Source of the DNA: Euwallacea fornicatus
Lineage: Eukaryota; Arthropoda; Insecta; Coleoptera; Curculionidae
DNA: 64,000 nucleotides
Direction of reading: 5' to 3'
Assembly (NCBI RefSeq): GCF_040115645.1
Contig: NW_027096068.1
Coordinates: 186,001 to 250,000, forward strand
In this document: one piece after another, positions 38,371 to 50,007 of the stretch
Layout of the letters: each line of letters starts with the position of its first letter
How positions within the stretch are numbered: position 1 is the first letter of the stretch
The notes under the pieces: generated by a model
What the model saw: the letters and a program-made list of their open reading frames with translations, nothing else
The model's database searches: none
Told to the model about the DNA's origin: nothing
Translations under genes and position numbers: made by a program

Positions 38371-40121
38371 GCCGAAGTTATCGAGCTTCAAAGTTTGAAA
38401 AGTCAAACAAGTTGTGTGTTTGAGCACATAAAGTATTATTTTTCTTGGAAATTCAACAAGATGGAATCATGATGTGTTGTGAGATCTCCAAATTTTGTCG
38501 AGTTGATTAATTTGACACTTTGTTTAAGAAATTTGGTCCTCATTTGCCGAAGTTAGCGAGCTTCAAAGTTTGAAAAGTCACAAAAGTTGTGTGTTTGAGC
38601 ACATAAAGTACTATTTTTCTTGGAAATTCAACAAGATGCAATCATGATGTATTGTGACATCTTCGAAATCTCGTCGAGCTGATTAATGTCACACTTTGTT
38701 TAACAAATTTGTTCCACATTTGCCGAATTTATCTTGCTTCAAAGTATGAAAAGTCACACAAGTTGTGTGTTTGAGCACATAAAGTACTATTTTTCTTGGA
38801 AATTCAACAAGATGTAATCATGATGTGTTGTGTCATCTTCGAAATCTCGTCGAGTTGATTAATTTGACACTTTGTTTAAGAAATTTGGTCCTCATTTGCC
38901 GAAGTTAGCGAGCTTCAAAGTTTGAAAAGTCACAAAAGTTGTGTGTTTGAGCACATAAAGTACTATTTTTCTTGGAAATTCAACAAGATGCAATCATGAT
39001 GTGTTGTGTAATTTTAACAATCTTCGTTAAGCTGATTAATTTGACACTTTGTTTCACAAATTTTGTCCTCATTTGTCGATGTTATCGATCGTCAAATTTG
39101 GAAAAGTCACAAAAGTTGTGTGTTTGAGCACATAAAGTACAATTTTTCTTGGAAATTCAACAAGATGCAATCATGATGTGTTGTGTCATCTTCGAAATCT
39201 CGTCGATTTGATTAATTTGACACTTTGTTTAACAAATTTGGTCCTCATTTGTCGAAGTTATCGAGCTTCAAATTTGGAAAAGTCACACATCTTGTGTGTT
39301 TGTGCACATAAAGTACTATTTTTCTTGGAAATTCAACAAGATGCACTCGTTATGTGTTGTGACATCTTGAAAATCTCGTCGAGCTGATTAATTTGACACT
39401 ATGTTTAACAAATTTGGTCCTCATTTGCCGAAGTTATCGAGCTTCAAAGTTTGAAAAGTCACACAAGTTGTGTGTTTGAGCACATAAAGTATTATTTTTC
39501 TTGGAAATTCAACAAGATGCAATCATGATGTGTTGTGAGATCTCCAAACTTTGTCGAGTTGATTAATTTGACACTTTGTTTAAGAAATTTGGTCCTCATT
39601 TGCCGAAGTTATCGAGCTTCAAAGTTTGAAAAGTCACACAAGTTGTGTGTTTGAGCACATAAAGTATTATTTTTCTTGGAAATTCAACAAGATGCAATCA
39701 TGATGTGTTGTGAGATCTCCAAATTTTGTCGAGTTGATTAATTTGACACTTTGTTTAAGAAATTTGGTCCACATTTGCCGAATTTATCTTGCTTCAAAGT
39801 ATGAAAAGTCACAAAAGTTGTGTGTTTGTGCGCATAAAGAACTAGTTTTCTTGGAAATTCAACAAGATGCTATCATGATGTGTTGTGTAATTTTAACAAT
39901 CTTCGTCAAGCTGATTAATTTGACACTTTGTTCCACAAATTTGGTTCTCATTTGTCGAAGTTATCGAGCTTCAAAGTTTGAAAAGTCACACAAGTTGTGT
40001 GTTTGAGCACATAAAGTATTATTTTTCTTGGAAATTCAACAAGATGCAATCATGATGTGTTGTGAGATCTCCAAACTTTGTCGAGTTGATTAATTTGACA
40101 CTTTGTTTAAGAAATTTGGTC

Positions 40122-40123
40122 CT
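40122..40123. other. Satellite inversion (head-to-head) breakpoint
   Basis: Forward monomers run up to 'gaaatttggtcct', ending at 40123. The next bases, 'ctttatgtgctcaaac' from 40122, are the reverse complement of 'gtttgagcacataaag', and every monomer afterwards is reversed. The two sides share only 'ct' at the join, and the two arms are cut at different points of the monomer. The break is therefore not a symmetric palindrome centre. It suggests end joining or template switching; an assembly error is the alternative. Confidence 0.93.
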
Positions 40124-40312
40124 TTATGTGCTCAAACACACAACTAGTGTGACTTATAAAACTTTGAAGCTCGATAACTTCGGCAAATGAGTACCAAATT
40201 CCTTAAACAAAGTGTCAAATTAATCAGCTCGGCGAGATTTTGAAGATGTCGCAACACATCAGAATTGCATCTTGTTGAACTTCCAAGAAAAATAGTACTT
40301 TATGTGCTCAAA

Positions 40313-40327
40313 CACACAACTTGTGTG
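40313..40327. other. Example of the monomer's short dyad (reverse arm)
   Basis: 'cacacaacttgtgtg' is a perfect 7-bp inverted repeat with one central base. It is the majority form in subfamily C; the alternative 'cacacaacttttgtg' breaks one base pair of the stem. The dyad is therefore enriched in C relative to A. Confidence 0.72.
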
Positions 40328-40353
40328 ACTTTTCAAACTTTGAAGCTCGATAA

Positions 40354-40370
40354 CTTCGGCAAATGAGGAC
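40354..40370 (+). other. CENP-B-box-like 17-mer (example)
   Basis: 'cttcggcaaatgaggac' aligned to the core pattern nTTCGnnnnAnnCGGGn matches TTCG, A and the two middle G's, 7 of 9 fixed bases. The same site lies in the forward arm on the minus strand (for example 13720-13736). Monomers spelling 'gagtac' or 'tgtcgaag' match less well. CENP-B binding is established for mammalian satellites. A functional equivalent in plants is not established, so this may be chance. Confidence 0.35.
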
Positions 40371-40599
40371 CAAATTCCTTAAACAAAGTGTCAAATTAAT
40401 CAGCTCGACGAGATTTTGAAGATGTCAGAACACATCAGAATTGCATCTTGTTGAACTTCCAAGAAAAATAGTACTTTATGTGCTCAAACACACAACTTTT
40501 GTGACTTTTCAAACTTTGAAGCTCGATAACTTCGGCAAATGAGTACTAAATTCCTTAAACAAAGTGTCAAATTAATCAGCTCGACGAGATTTTGAAGAT

Positions 40600-40985
40600 G
40601 TCACAACACATCAGAATTGCATCTTGTTGAACTTCCAAGAAAAATAGTACTTTATGTGCTCAAACATACAACTTGTGTGACTTTTCAAACTTTGAAGCTC
40701 GATAGCTTCGGCAAATGAAGACCAAATTTTTTAAACAAAGTTTCAATTTAATCAGCTCGACGAGATTTTGAATATGTCACAACACATCATGATTGCATCT
40801 TGTGGAATTTCCAAGAAAAATAGTAATTTATGTGCTCAAACACACAACTTTTATGACTTTTCCAATTTTGAAGCTCGATAACTTTGGCAAATGTGTACCA
40901 AATTTGTTAACCAAAGTGTCAAATTAATCAGCTCGACGAGATCTTTAACATGACACAACAAATCAGAATTGCATCTTGTTGAACT
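40600..40985 (-). repeat. Fifty-monomer-shift duplication copy 1 in C (partner ~49400-49785)
   Basis: Private marks 'caaacatacaac' (near 40663), 'tagtaattta' (40821), 'ttatgactttt' and 'gttaaccaaag' recur exactly 8,800 bp downstream (50 x 176). The match ends where 'tatgtgctcaaac' here faces 'tatgtgatcaaac' at 49805. Confidence 0.85.
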
Positions 40986-41559
40986 TCCAAGAAAAATAGT
41001 ACTTTATGTGCTCAAACACACAACTTTTGTGACTTTTCAAACTTTGAAGCTCGATAACTTCGGCAAATGAGGACCAAATTTGTTACACAAATTGTCAAAT
41101 TAATCAGCTCGACGAGATTTTGAAAATGTCACAACACATCATGATTGCATCTTGTTGAACTTCCAAGAAAAATAGTACTTTATGTGATCAAACACACAAC
41201 TTGTGTGACTTTTAAAACTTTGAAGCTCGATAACTTCGGCAAATGAGTACCAAATTCCTTAAACAAAGTGTCAAATTAATCAGCTCGACGAGATTTTGAA
41301 GATGTCACAACACATCAGAATTGCATATTGTTGAACTTCCAAGAAAAATAGTACTTTATGTGCTCAAACACACAACTTGTGTGACTTTTCAAACTTTGAA
41401 GCTCGATAACTTCGGCAAATGAGGACCAAATTTGTTAAACAAAGTGTCAAATTAATCAGCTCGACGAGATTTTGAAGATGTCACAACACATCAGAATTGC
41501 ATCTTGTTGAACTTCCAAGAAAAATAGTACTTTATGTGCTCAAACACACAACTTGTGTG

Positions 41560-43570
41560 ACTTTTCAAACTTTGAAGCTCGATAGCGTCGGCAAATGAAG
41601 ACCAAATTTGTTAAACAAAGTGTCAAATTAATCAGCTCAACGAGATTTTGAATATGTCACAACACATCATGATTGCATCTAGTTGAATTTTCAAGAAAAA
41701 TAGTACTTTATGTGCTCAAACACACAACTTGTGTGACTTTTCAAACTTTGAAGCTCGATAGCGTCGGCAAATGAAGACCAAATTTGTTAAACAAAGTGTC
41801 AAATTAATCAGCTCGACGAGATTTTGAAGATGTCACAACACATCATGATTACATCTTGTTGAACTTCCAAGAACAATAGTACTTTATGTGCTCAAACACA
41901 CAACTTTTGTGACTTTTCCAATTTTGAAGCTCGATTACTTTGGCAAATGTGAACCAAATTTGTTAAACAGAGTGTCAAATTAATCAGCTCGATGAGATCT
42001 TTAACATGACACAACACATCAGAATTGCATCTTGTTGAACTTCCAAGAAAAATAGTACTTTATGTGCTCAAACACACAACTTTTGTGACTTTTCAAACTT
42101 TGAAGCTCGATAACTTCGGCGAATGAGTACCAAACTCCTGAAACAAAGTGTCAAGTTAATCAGCTCGACGAGATCTTTAACATGACACAACACATCAGAA
42201 TTGCATCTTGTTGAACTTCCAAGAAAAATAGTACTTTATGTGCTCAAACACACAACTTTTGTGACTTTTCAAACTTTGAAGCTCGATAACTTCGGCAAAT
42301 GAGTACCAAATTCCTTAAACAAAGTGTCAAATTAATCAGCTCGACGAGATTTTGAAGATGTCACAACACATCAGAATTGCATCTTGTTGAACTTCCAAGA
42401 AAAATAGTACTTTATGTGCTCAAACACACAACTTGTGTGACTTTTCAAACTTTGAAGCTCGATAACTTCGGCAAATGAGGACTAAATTTGTTAAACAGAG
42501 TGTCAAATTAATCAGCTCGACGAGGTTATGAAGATGTCACAACACATCAGAATTGCATCTTGTTGAACTTCCAAGAAAAATAGTACTTTATGTGCTCAAA
42601 CACACAACTTTTGTGACTTTTCAAACTTTGAAGCTCGATAACTTCGGCAAATGAGTACCAAATTCCTTAAACAAAGTGTCAAATTAATCAGCTCGACGAG
42701 ATTTTGAAGATGTCACAACACATCAGAATTGCATCTTGTTGAACTTCCAAGAAAAATAGTACTTTATGTGCTCAAACACACAACTTGTGTGACTTTTCAA
42801 ACTTTGAAGCTCGATAACTTCGGCAAATGAGGACCAAATTTGTTAAACAGAGTGTCAAATTAATCAGCTCGACGAGGTTATGAAGATGTCACAACACATC
42901 AGAATTGCATCTTGTTGAACTTCCAAGAAAAATAGTACTTTATGTGCTCAAACACACAACTTGTGTGACTTTTCAAACTTTGAAGCTCGATAACTTCGGC
43001 AAATGTGGACCAAATTTCTTAAACAAAGTGTCAAAGTAATCACCTCAACGAGATTTTGAAGATGTCACAACACATCATGATTACATCTTGTTGAACTTCC
43101 AAGAACAATAGTACTTTATGTGCTCAAACACACAACTTTTGTGACTTTTCCAATTTTGAAGCTCGATTACTTTGGCAAATGTGGACCAAATTTGTTAAAC
43201 AGAGTGTCAAATTAATCAGCTCGACGAGATCTTTAACATGACACAACACATCAGAATTGCATCTTGTTGAACTTCCAAGAAAAATAGTACTTTATGTGCT
43301 CAAACACACAACTTGTGTGACTTTTCAAACTTTGAAGCTCGATAACTTCGGCAAATGAGTACTAAATTCCTTAAACAAAGTGTCAAATTAATCAGCTCGA
43401 CGAGATTTTGAAGATGTCACAACACATCGTGATTGCATCTTGTTGAACTTCCAAGAAAAATAGTACTTTATGTGCTCAAACACACAACTTGTGTGACTTT
43501 TCAAATATTGAAGCTCGATAACTTCGGCAAATGAGTACCAAATTCCTTAAACAAAGTGTCAAATTAATCA
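41560..43570 (-). repeat. Forty-eight-monomer-shift duplication copy 1 in C (partner ~50008-52018)
   Basis: A segment of about 2 kb recurs 8,448 bp downstream (48 x 176). Marks include paired 'gatagcgtcggc' monomers (41581 and 41757), 'ctagttgaattttc' (near 41679), 'gatgagatctttaac' and 'aaactcctgaaac' (near 42132). With the 50- and 49-monomer matches just upstream, this shows one large duplication that lost two single monomers in one copy (or gained them in the other). Divergence starts at 'cgacgagatttt', against 'cgacaagatttt' in the partner. Confidence 0.83.
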
Positions 43571-44690
43571 GCTCGACGAGATTTTGAAGATGTCACAACA
43601 CATCAGAATTGCATCTTGTTGAACTTCCAAGAAAAATAGTACTTTATGTGCTCAAACACACAACTTGTGTGACTTTTCAAACTTTGAAGCTCGATAACTT
43701 CGGCAAATGAGTACTAAATTCCTTAAACAAAGTGTCAAATTAATCAGCTCGACGAGATTTTGAAGATGTCACAACACATCGTGATTGCATCTTGTTGAAC
43801 TTCCAAGAAAAATAGTACTTTATGTGCTCAAACACACAACTTGTGTGACTTTTCAAATATTGAAGCTCGATAACTTCGGCAAATGAGTACTAAATTCCTT
43901 AAACAAAGTGTCAAATTAATCAGCTCGACGAGATTTTGAAGATGTCACAACACATCGTGATTGCATCTTGTTGAACTTCCAAGAAAAATAGTACTTTATG
44001 TGCTCAAACACACAACTTGTGTGACTTTTCAAATATTGAAGCTCGATAACTTCGGCAAATGAGTACCAAATTCCTTAAACAAAGTGTCAAATTAATCAGC
44101 TCGACGAGATTTTGAAGATGTCACAACACATCAGAATTGCATCTTGTTGAACTTCCAAGAAAAATAGTACTTTATGTGCTCAAACACACAACTTGTGTGA
44201 CTTTTCAAACTTTGAAGCTCGATAACTTCGGCAAATGAGTACTAAATTCCTTAAACAAAGTGTCAAATTAATCAGCTCGACGAGATTTTGAAGATGTCAC
44301 AACACATCGTGATTGCATCTTGATGAACTTCCAAGAAAAATAGTACTTTATGTGCTCAAACACACAACTTGTGTGACTTTTCAAATATTGAAGCTCGATA
44401 ACTTCGGCAAATGAGTACCAAATTCCTTAAACAAAGTGTCAAATTAATCAGCTCGACGAGATTTTGAAGATGTCACAACACATCAGAATTGCATCTTGTT
44501 GAACTTCCAAGAAAAATAGTACTTTATGTGCTCAAACACACAACTTGTGTGACTTTTCAAACTTTGAAGCTCGATAACTTCGGCAAATGAGTACTAAATT
44601 CCTTAAACAAAGTGTCAAATTAATCAGCTCGACGAGATTTTGAAGATGTCACAACACATCGTGATTGCATCTTGTTGAACTTCCAAGAAA
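43300..44690 (-). repeat. Dimeric higher-order stretch in C
   Basis: Two monomer types largely alternate. One has 'caaactttgaag', 'gagtactaaattcc' and 'catcgtgattgc'; the other has 'caaatattgaag', 'gagtaccaaattcc' and 'catcagaattgc'. At about 43,850 a hybrid carries 'caaatattgaag' with 'gtactaaa' and 'cgtgatt', which interrupts the alternation. The same dimer appears to be the extra piece that makes a 10-monomer unit from an 8-monomer unit near 46.8-48.6 kb. Confidence 0.75.
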
Positions 44691-45396
44691 AATAGTAGTT
44701 TATGTGCTCAAACACACAACTTGTGTGACTTTTCAAACTTTGAAGCTCGATAACTTCGGCAAATGAGGACCAAATTTGTTAAACAGAGTGTCAAATTAAT
44801 CAGCTCGACGAGGTTATGAAGATGTCACAACACATCAGAATTGCATCTTGTTGAACTTCCAAGAAAAATAGTACTTTATGTGCTCAAACACACAACTTGT
44901 GTGACTTTTCAAACTTTGAAGCTCGATAGCTTCGGCAAATGAAGACCAAATTTTTTAAACAAAGTTTCAAATTAATCAGCTCGACGAGATTTTGAAGATG
45001 TCACAACACATCAGAATTGCATCTTGTTGAACTTCCAAGAAAAATAGTACTTTATGTGCTCAAACACACAACTTGTGTGACTTTTCAAACTTTGAAGCTC
45101 GATAGCTTCGGCAAATGAAGACCAAATTTGTTAAACAAAGTTTCAAATTAATCACCTCAACGAGATTTTGAAGATGTCACAACACATCGTGATTGCATCT
45201 TGTTGAACTTCCAAGAAAAATAGTACTTTATGTGCTCAAACACACAACTTGTGTGACTTTTCAAAATTTGAAGCTCGATAACTTCGGCAAATGAGTACCA
45301 AATTCCTTAAACAAAGTGTCAAATTAATCAGCTCGTCGAGATTTTGAAGATGTCACAACACATCAGAATTGCATCTTGTTGAACTTCCAAGAAAAA

Positions 45397-46804
45397 TAGT
45401 AGTTTATGTGCTCAAACACACAACTTGTGTGACTTTTCAAACTTTGAAGCTCGATAACTTCGGCAAATGAGGACCAAATTTGTTAAACAGAGTGTCAAAT
45501 TAATCAGCTCGACGAGGTTATGAAGATGTCACAACACATCAGAATTGCATCTTGTTGAACTTCCAAGAAAAATAGTACTTTATGTGCTCAAACACACAAC
45601 TTGTGTGACTTTTCAAACTTTGAAGCTCGATAACTTCGGCAAATGTGGACCAAATTTCTTAAACAAAGTGTCAAAGTAATCACCTCAACGAGATTTTGAA
45701 GATGTCACAACACATCATGATTACATCTTGTTGAACTTCCAAGAACAATAGTACTTTATGTGCTCAAACACACAACTTTTGTGACTTTTCCAATTTTGAA
45801 GCTCGATTACTTTGGCAAATGTGGACCAAATTTGTTAAACAGAGTGTCAAATTAATCAGCTCGACGAGATCTTTAACATGACACAACACATCAGAATTGC
45901 ATCTTGTTGAACTTCCAAGAAAAATAGTACTTTATGTGCTCAAACACACAAATTGTGTGACTTTTCAAACTTTGAAGCTCGATAACTTCGGCAAATGAGT
46001 ACTAAATTCCTTAAACAAAGTGTCAAATTAATCAGCTCGACGAGATTTTGAAGATGTCACAACACATCGTGATTGCATCTTGTTGAACTTCCAAGAAAAA
46101 TAGTACTTTATGTGCTCAAACACACAACTTGTGTGACTTTTCAAACATTGAAGCTCGATAACTTCGGCAAATGAGTACCAAATTCCTTAAACAAAGTGTC
46201 AAATTAATCAGCTCGACAAGATTTTGAAGATGTCACAACACAACAGAATTGCATCTTGTTGAACTTCCAAGAAAAATAGTACTTTATGTGCTCAAACACA
46301 CAACTTGTGTGACTTTTCAAACTTTGAAGCTCGATAGCTTCGGCAAATGAAGACCAAATTTTTTAAACAAAGTTTCAAATTAATCAGCTCGACGAGATTT
46401 TGAAGATGTCACAACACATCAGAATTGCATCTTGTTGAACTTCCAAGAAAAATAGTACTTTATGTGCTCAAACACACAACTTGTGTGACTTTTCAAACTT
46501 TGAAGCTCGATAGCTTCGGCAAATGAAGACCAAATTTGTTAAACAAAGTTTCAAATTAATCACCTCAACGAGATTTTGAAGATGTCACAACACATCGTGA
46601 TTGCATCTTGTTGAACTTCCAAGAAAAATAGTACTTTATGTGCTCAAACACACAACTTGTGTGACTTTTCAAAATTTGAAGCTCGATAACTTCGGCAAAT
46701 GAGTACCAAATTCCTTAAACAAAGTGTCAAATTAATCAGCTCGTCGAGATTTTGAAGATGTCACAACACATCAGAATTGCATCTTGTTGAACTTCCAAGA
46801 AAAA
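45397..46804 (-). repeat. Higher-order unit C8 (8 monomers, 1408 bp)
   Basis: It is delimited by 'tagtagtttatg' at 45397 and 46805. Ordered marks are 'gaggttatgaag', 'aagtaatcacctc' with 'aacaatag', 'gattactttgg', 'agatctttaacatg', 'gtactaaattcc', 'caaacattg' with 'cacaacag', 'gaagaccaaattttttaaac', 'gaagaccaaatttgttaaac' and 'gctcgtcgag'. A related marker at 44693 lies 4 monomers upstream. Confidence 0.83.
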
Positions 46805-48564
46805 TAGTAGTTTATGTGCTCAAACACACAACTTGTGTGACTTTTCAAACTTTGAAGCTCGATAACTTCGGCAAATGAGGACCAAATTTGTTAAACAGAG
46901 TGTCAAATTAATCAGCTCGACGAGGTTATGAAGATGTCACAACACATCAGAATTGCATCTTGTTGAACTTCCAAGAAAAATAGTACTTTATGTGCTCAAA
47001 CACACAACTTGTGTGACTTTTCAAACTTTGAAGCTCGATAACTTCGGCAAATGTGGACCAAATTTCTTAAACAAAGTGTCAAAGTAATCACCTCAACGAG
47101 ATTTTGAAGATGTCACAACACATCATGATTACATCTTGTTGAACTTCCAAGAACAATAGTACTTTATGTGCTCAAACACACAACTTTTGTGACTTTTCCA
47201 ATTTTGAAGCTCGATTACTTTGGCAAATGTGGACCAAATTTGTTAAACAGAGTGTCAAATTAATCAGCTCGACGAGATCTTTAACATGACACAACACATC
47301 AGAATTGCATCTTGTTGAACTTCCAAGAAAAATAGTACTTTATGTGCTCAAACACACAACTTGTGTGACTTTTCAAACTTTGAAGCTCGATAACTTCGGC
47401 AAATGAGTACTAAATTCCTTAAACAAAGTGTCAAATTAATCAGCTCGACGAGATTTTGAAGATGTCACAACACATCGTGATTGCATCTTGTTGAACTTCC
47501 AAGAAAAATAGTACTTTATGTGCTCAAACACACAACTTGTGTGACTTTTCAAATATTGAAGCTCGATAACTTCGGCAAATGAGTACCAAATTCCTTAAAC
47601 AAAGTGTCAAATTAATCAGCTCGACGAGATTTTGAAGATGTCACAACACATCAGAATTGCATCTTGTTGAACTTCCAAGAAAAATAGTACTTTATGTGCT
47701 CAAACACACAACTTGTGTGACTTTTCAAACTTTGAAGCTCGATAACTTCGGCAAATGAGTACTAAATTCCTTAAACAAAGTGTCAAATTAATCAGCTCGA
47801 CGAGATTTTGAAGATGTCACAACACATCGTGATTGCATCTTGTTGAACTTCCAAGAAAAATAGTACTTTATGTGCTCAAACACACAACTTGTGTGACTTT
47901 TCAAACATTGAAGCTCGATAACTTCGGCAAATGAGTACCAAATTCCTTAAACAAAGTGTCAAATTAATCAGCTCGACAAGATTTTGAAGATGTCACAACA
48001 CAACAGAATTGCATCTTGTTGAACTTCCAAGAAAAATAGTACTTTATGTGCTCAAACACACAACTTGTGTGACTTTTCAAACTTTGAAGCTCGATAGCTT
48101 CGGCAAATGAAGACCAAATTTTTTAAACAAAGTTTCAAATTAATCAGCTCGACGAGATTTTGAAGATGTCACAACACATCAGAATTGCATCTTGTTGAAC
48201 TTCCAAGAAAAATAGTACTTTATGTGCTCAAACACACAACTTGTGTGACTTTTCAAACTTTGAAGCTCGATAGCTTCGGCAAATGAAGACCAAATTTGTT
48301 AAACAAAGTTTCAAATTAATCACCTCAACGAGATTTTGAAGATGTCACAACACATCGTGATTGCATCTTGTTGAACTTCCAAGAAAAATAGTACTTTATG
48401 TGCTCAAACACACAACTTGTGTGACTTTTCAAAATTTGAAGCTCGATAACTTCGGCAAATGAGTACCAAATTCCTTAAACAAAGTGTCAAATTAATCAGC
48501 TCGTCGAGATTTTGAAGATGTCACAACACATCAGAATTGCATCTTGTTGAACTTCCAAGAAAAA
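46805..48564 (-). repeat. Higher-order unit C10 (10 monomers, 1760 bp)
   Basis: It has the same order as the preceding 8-monomer unit with a dimer added in the middle ('gtactaaattcc'/'cgtgattgc' and 'caaatattg'/'cagaattgc', about 47,360-47,700). It is bounded by 'tagtagtttatg' at 46805 and 48565. A further copy of most of this unit lies 4,400 bp downstream. Confidence 0.83.
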
Positions 48565-49399
48565 TAGTAGTTTATGTGCTCAAACACACAACTTGTGTGA
48601 CTTTTCAAACTTTGAAGCTCGATAACTTCGGCAAATGAGGACCAAATTTGTTAAACAGAGTGTCAAATTAATCAGCTCGACGAGGTTATGAAGATGTCAC
48701 AACACATCAGAATTGCATCTTGTTGAACTTCCAAGAAAAATAGTACTTTATGTGCTCAAACACACAACTTGTGTGACTTTTCAAACTTTGAAGCTCGATA
48801 ACTTCGGCAAATGTGGACCAAATTTCTTAAACAAAGTGTCAAAGTAATCACCTCAACGAGATTTTGAAGATGTCACAACACATCATGATTACATCTTGTT
48901 GAACTTCCAAGAACAATAGTACTTTATGTGCTCAAACACACAACTTTTGTGACTTTTCCAATTTTGAAGCTCGATTACTTTGGCAAATGTGGACCAAATT
49001 TGTTAAACAGAGTGTCAAATTAATCAGCTCGACGAGGTTATGAAGATGTCACAACACATCAGAATTGCATCTTGTTGAACTTCCAAGAAAAATAGTACTT
49101 TATGTGCTCAAACACACAACTTGTGTGACTTTTCAAACTTTGAAGCTCGATAACTTCGGCAAATGTGGACCAAATTTCTTAAACAAAGTGTCAAAGTAAT
49201 CACCTCGACGAGATTTTGAAGATGTCACAACACATCGTGATTGCATCTTGTTGAACTTCCAAGAAAAATAGTACTTTATGTGCTCAAACACACAACTTGT
49301 GTGACTTTTCAAACTTTGAAGCTCGATAACTTCGGCAAATGAGTACTAAATTCCTTAAACAAAGTGTCAAATTAATCAGCTCGACGAGATTTTGAAGAT

Positions 49400-49785
49400 G
49401 TCACAACACATCAGAATTGCATCTTGTTGAACTTCCAAGAAAAATAGTACTTTATGTGCTCAAACATACAACTTGTGTGACTTTTCAAACTTTGAAGCTC
49501 GATAGCTTCGGCAAATGAAGACCAAATTTTTTAAACAAAGTTTCAATTTAATCAGCTCGACGAGATTTTGAATATGTCACAACACATCATGATTGCATCT
49601 TGTGGAATTTCCAAGAAAAATAGTAATTTATGTGCTCAAACACACAACTTTTATGACTTTTCCAATTTTGAAGCTCGATAACTTTGGCAAATGTGTACCA
49701 AATTTGTTAACCAAAGTGTCAAATTAATCAGCTCGACGAGATCTTTAACATGACACAACAAATCAGAATTGCATCTTGTTGAACT
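49400..49785 (-). repeat. Fifty-monomer-shift duplication copy 2 in C (partner ~40600-40985)
   Basis: It contains 'caaacatacaac', 'tagtaattta' (49621), 'ttatgactttt' and 'gttaaccaaag', 8,800 bp from copy 1. At 49805 it continues with 'tatgtgatcaaac', which corresponds to 41181 (49 monomers), revealing deletion of one monomer. Confidence 0.85.
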
Positions 49786-50007
49786 TCCAAGAAAAATAGT
49801 ACTTTATGTGATCAAACACACAACTTGTGTGACTTTTCAAACTTTGAAGCTCGATAACTTCGGCAAATGAGGACCAAATTTGTTAAACAAAGTGTCAAAT
49901 TAATCAGCTCGACGAGATTTTGAAGATGTCACAACACATCAGAATTGCATCTTGTTGAACTTCCAAGAAAAATAGTACTTTATGTGCTCAAACACACAAC
50001 TTGTGTG

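Larger units (their letters stand above)
12300..40123 (+). repeat. Satellite subfamily B2 block (forward)
   Basis: About 158 forward monomers are marked by 'cgagcttcaaagtttg', frequent 'gttagcgag', 'aagtcacaa' and 'caatcatgatg'. Recognisable monomer types recur in fixed order: 'tgcactcgttatg', 'agatctccaaattttg' (175 bp), 'gtaattttaacaatc' (177 bp), 'ccgaatttatcttgc' with 'agtatgaaaag', and 'gtacacataaagtaat' with 'tgccatcatgttg'. These define higher-order units listed separately. Short open frames of 62-100 codons recur because the repeats recur, not because of coding selection. The block ends abruptly at the inversion. Confidence 0.92.

Noticed and set aside
40000..40250. A large palindrome or hairpin centred on the orientation switch.
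   Set aside because: The arms start at different positions in the monomer and belong to different subfamilies. Complementarity is therefore only at the level of the satellite family, not a perfect palindrome.
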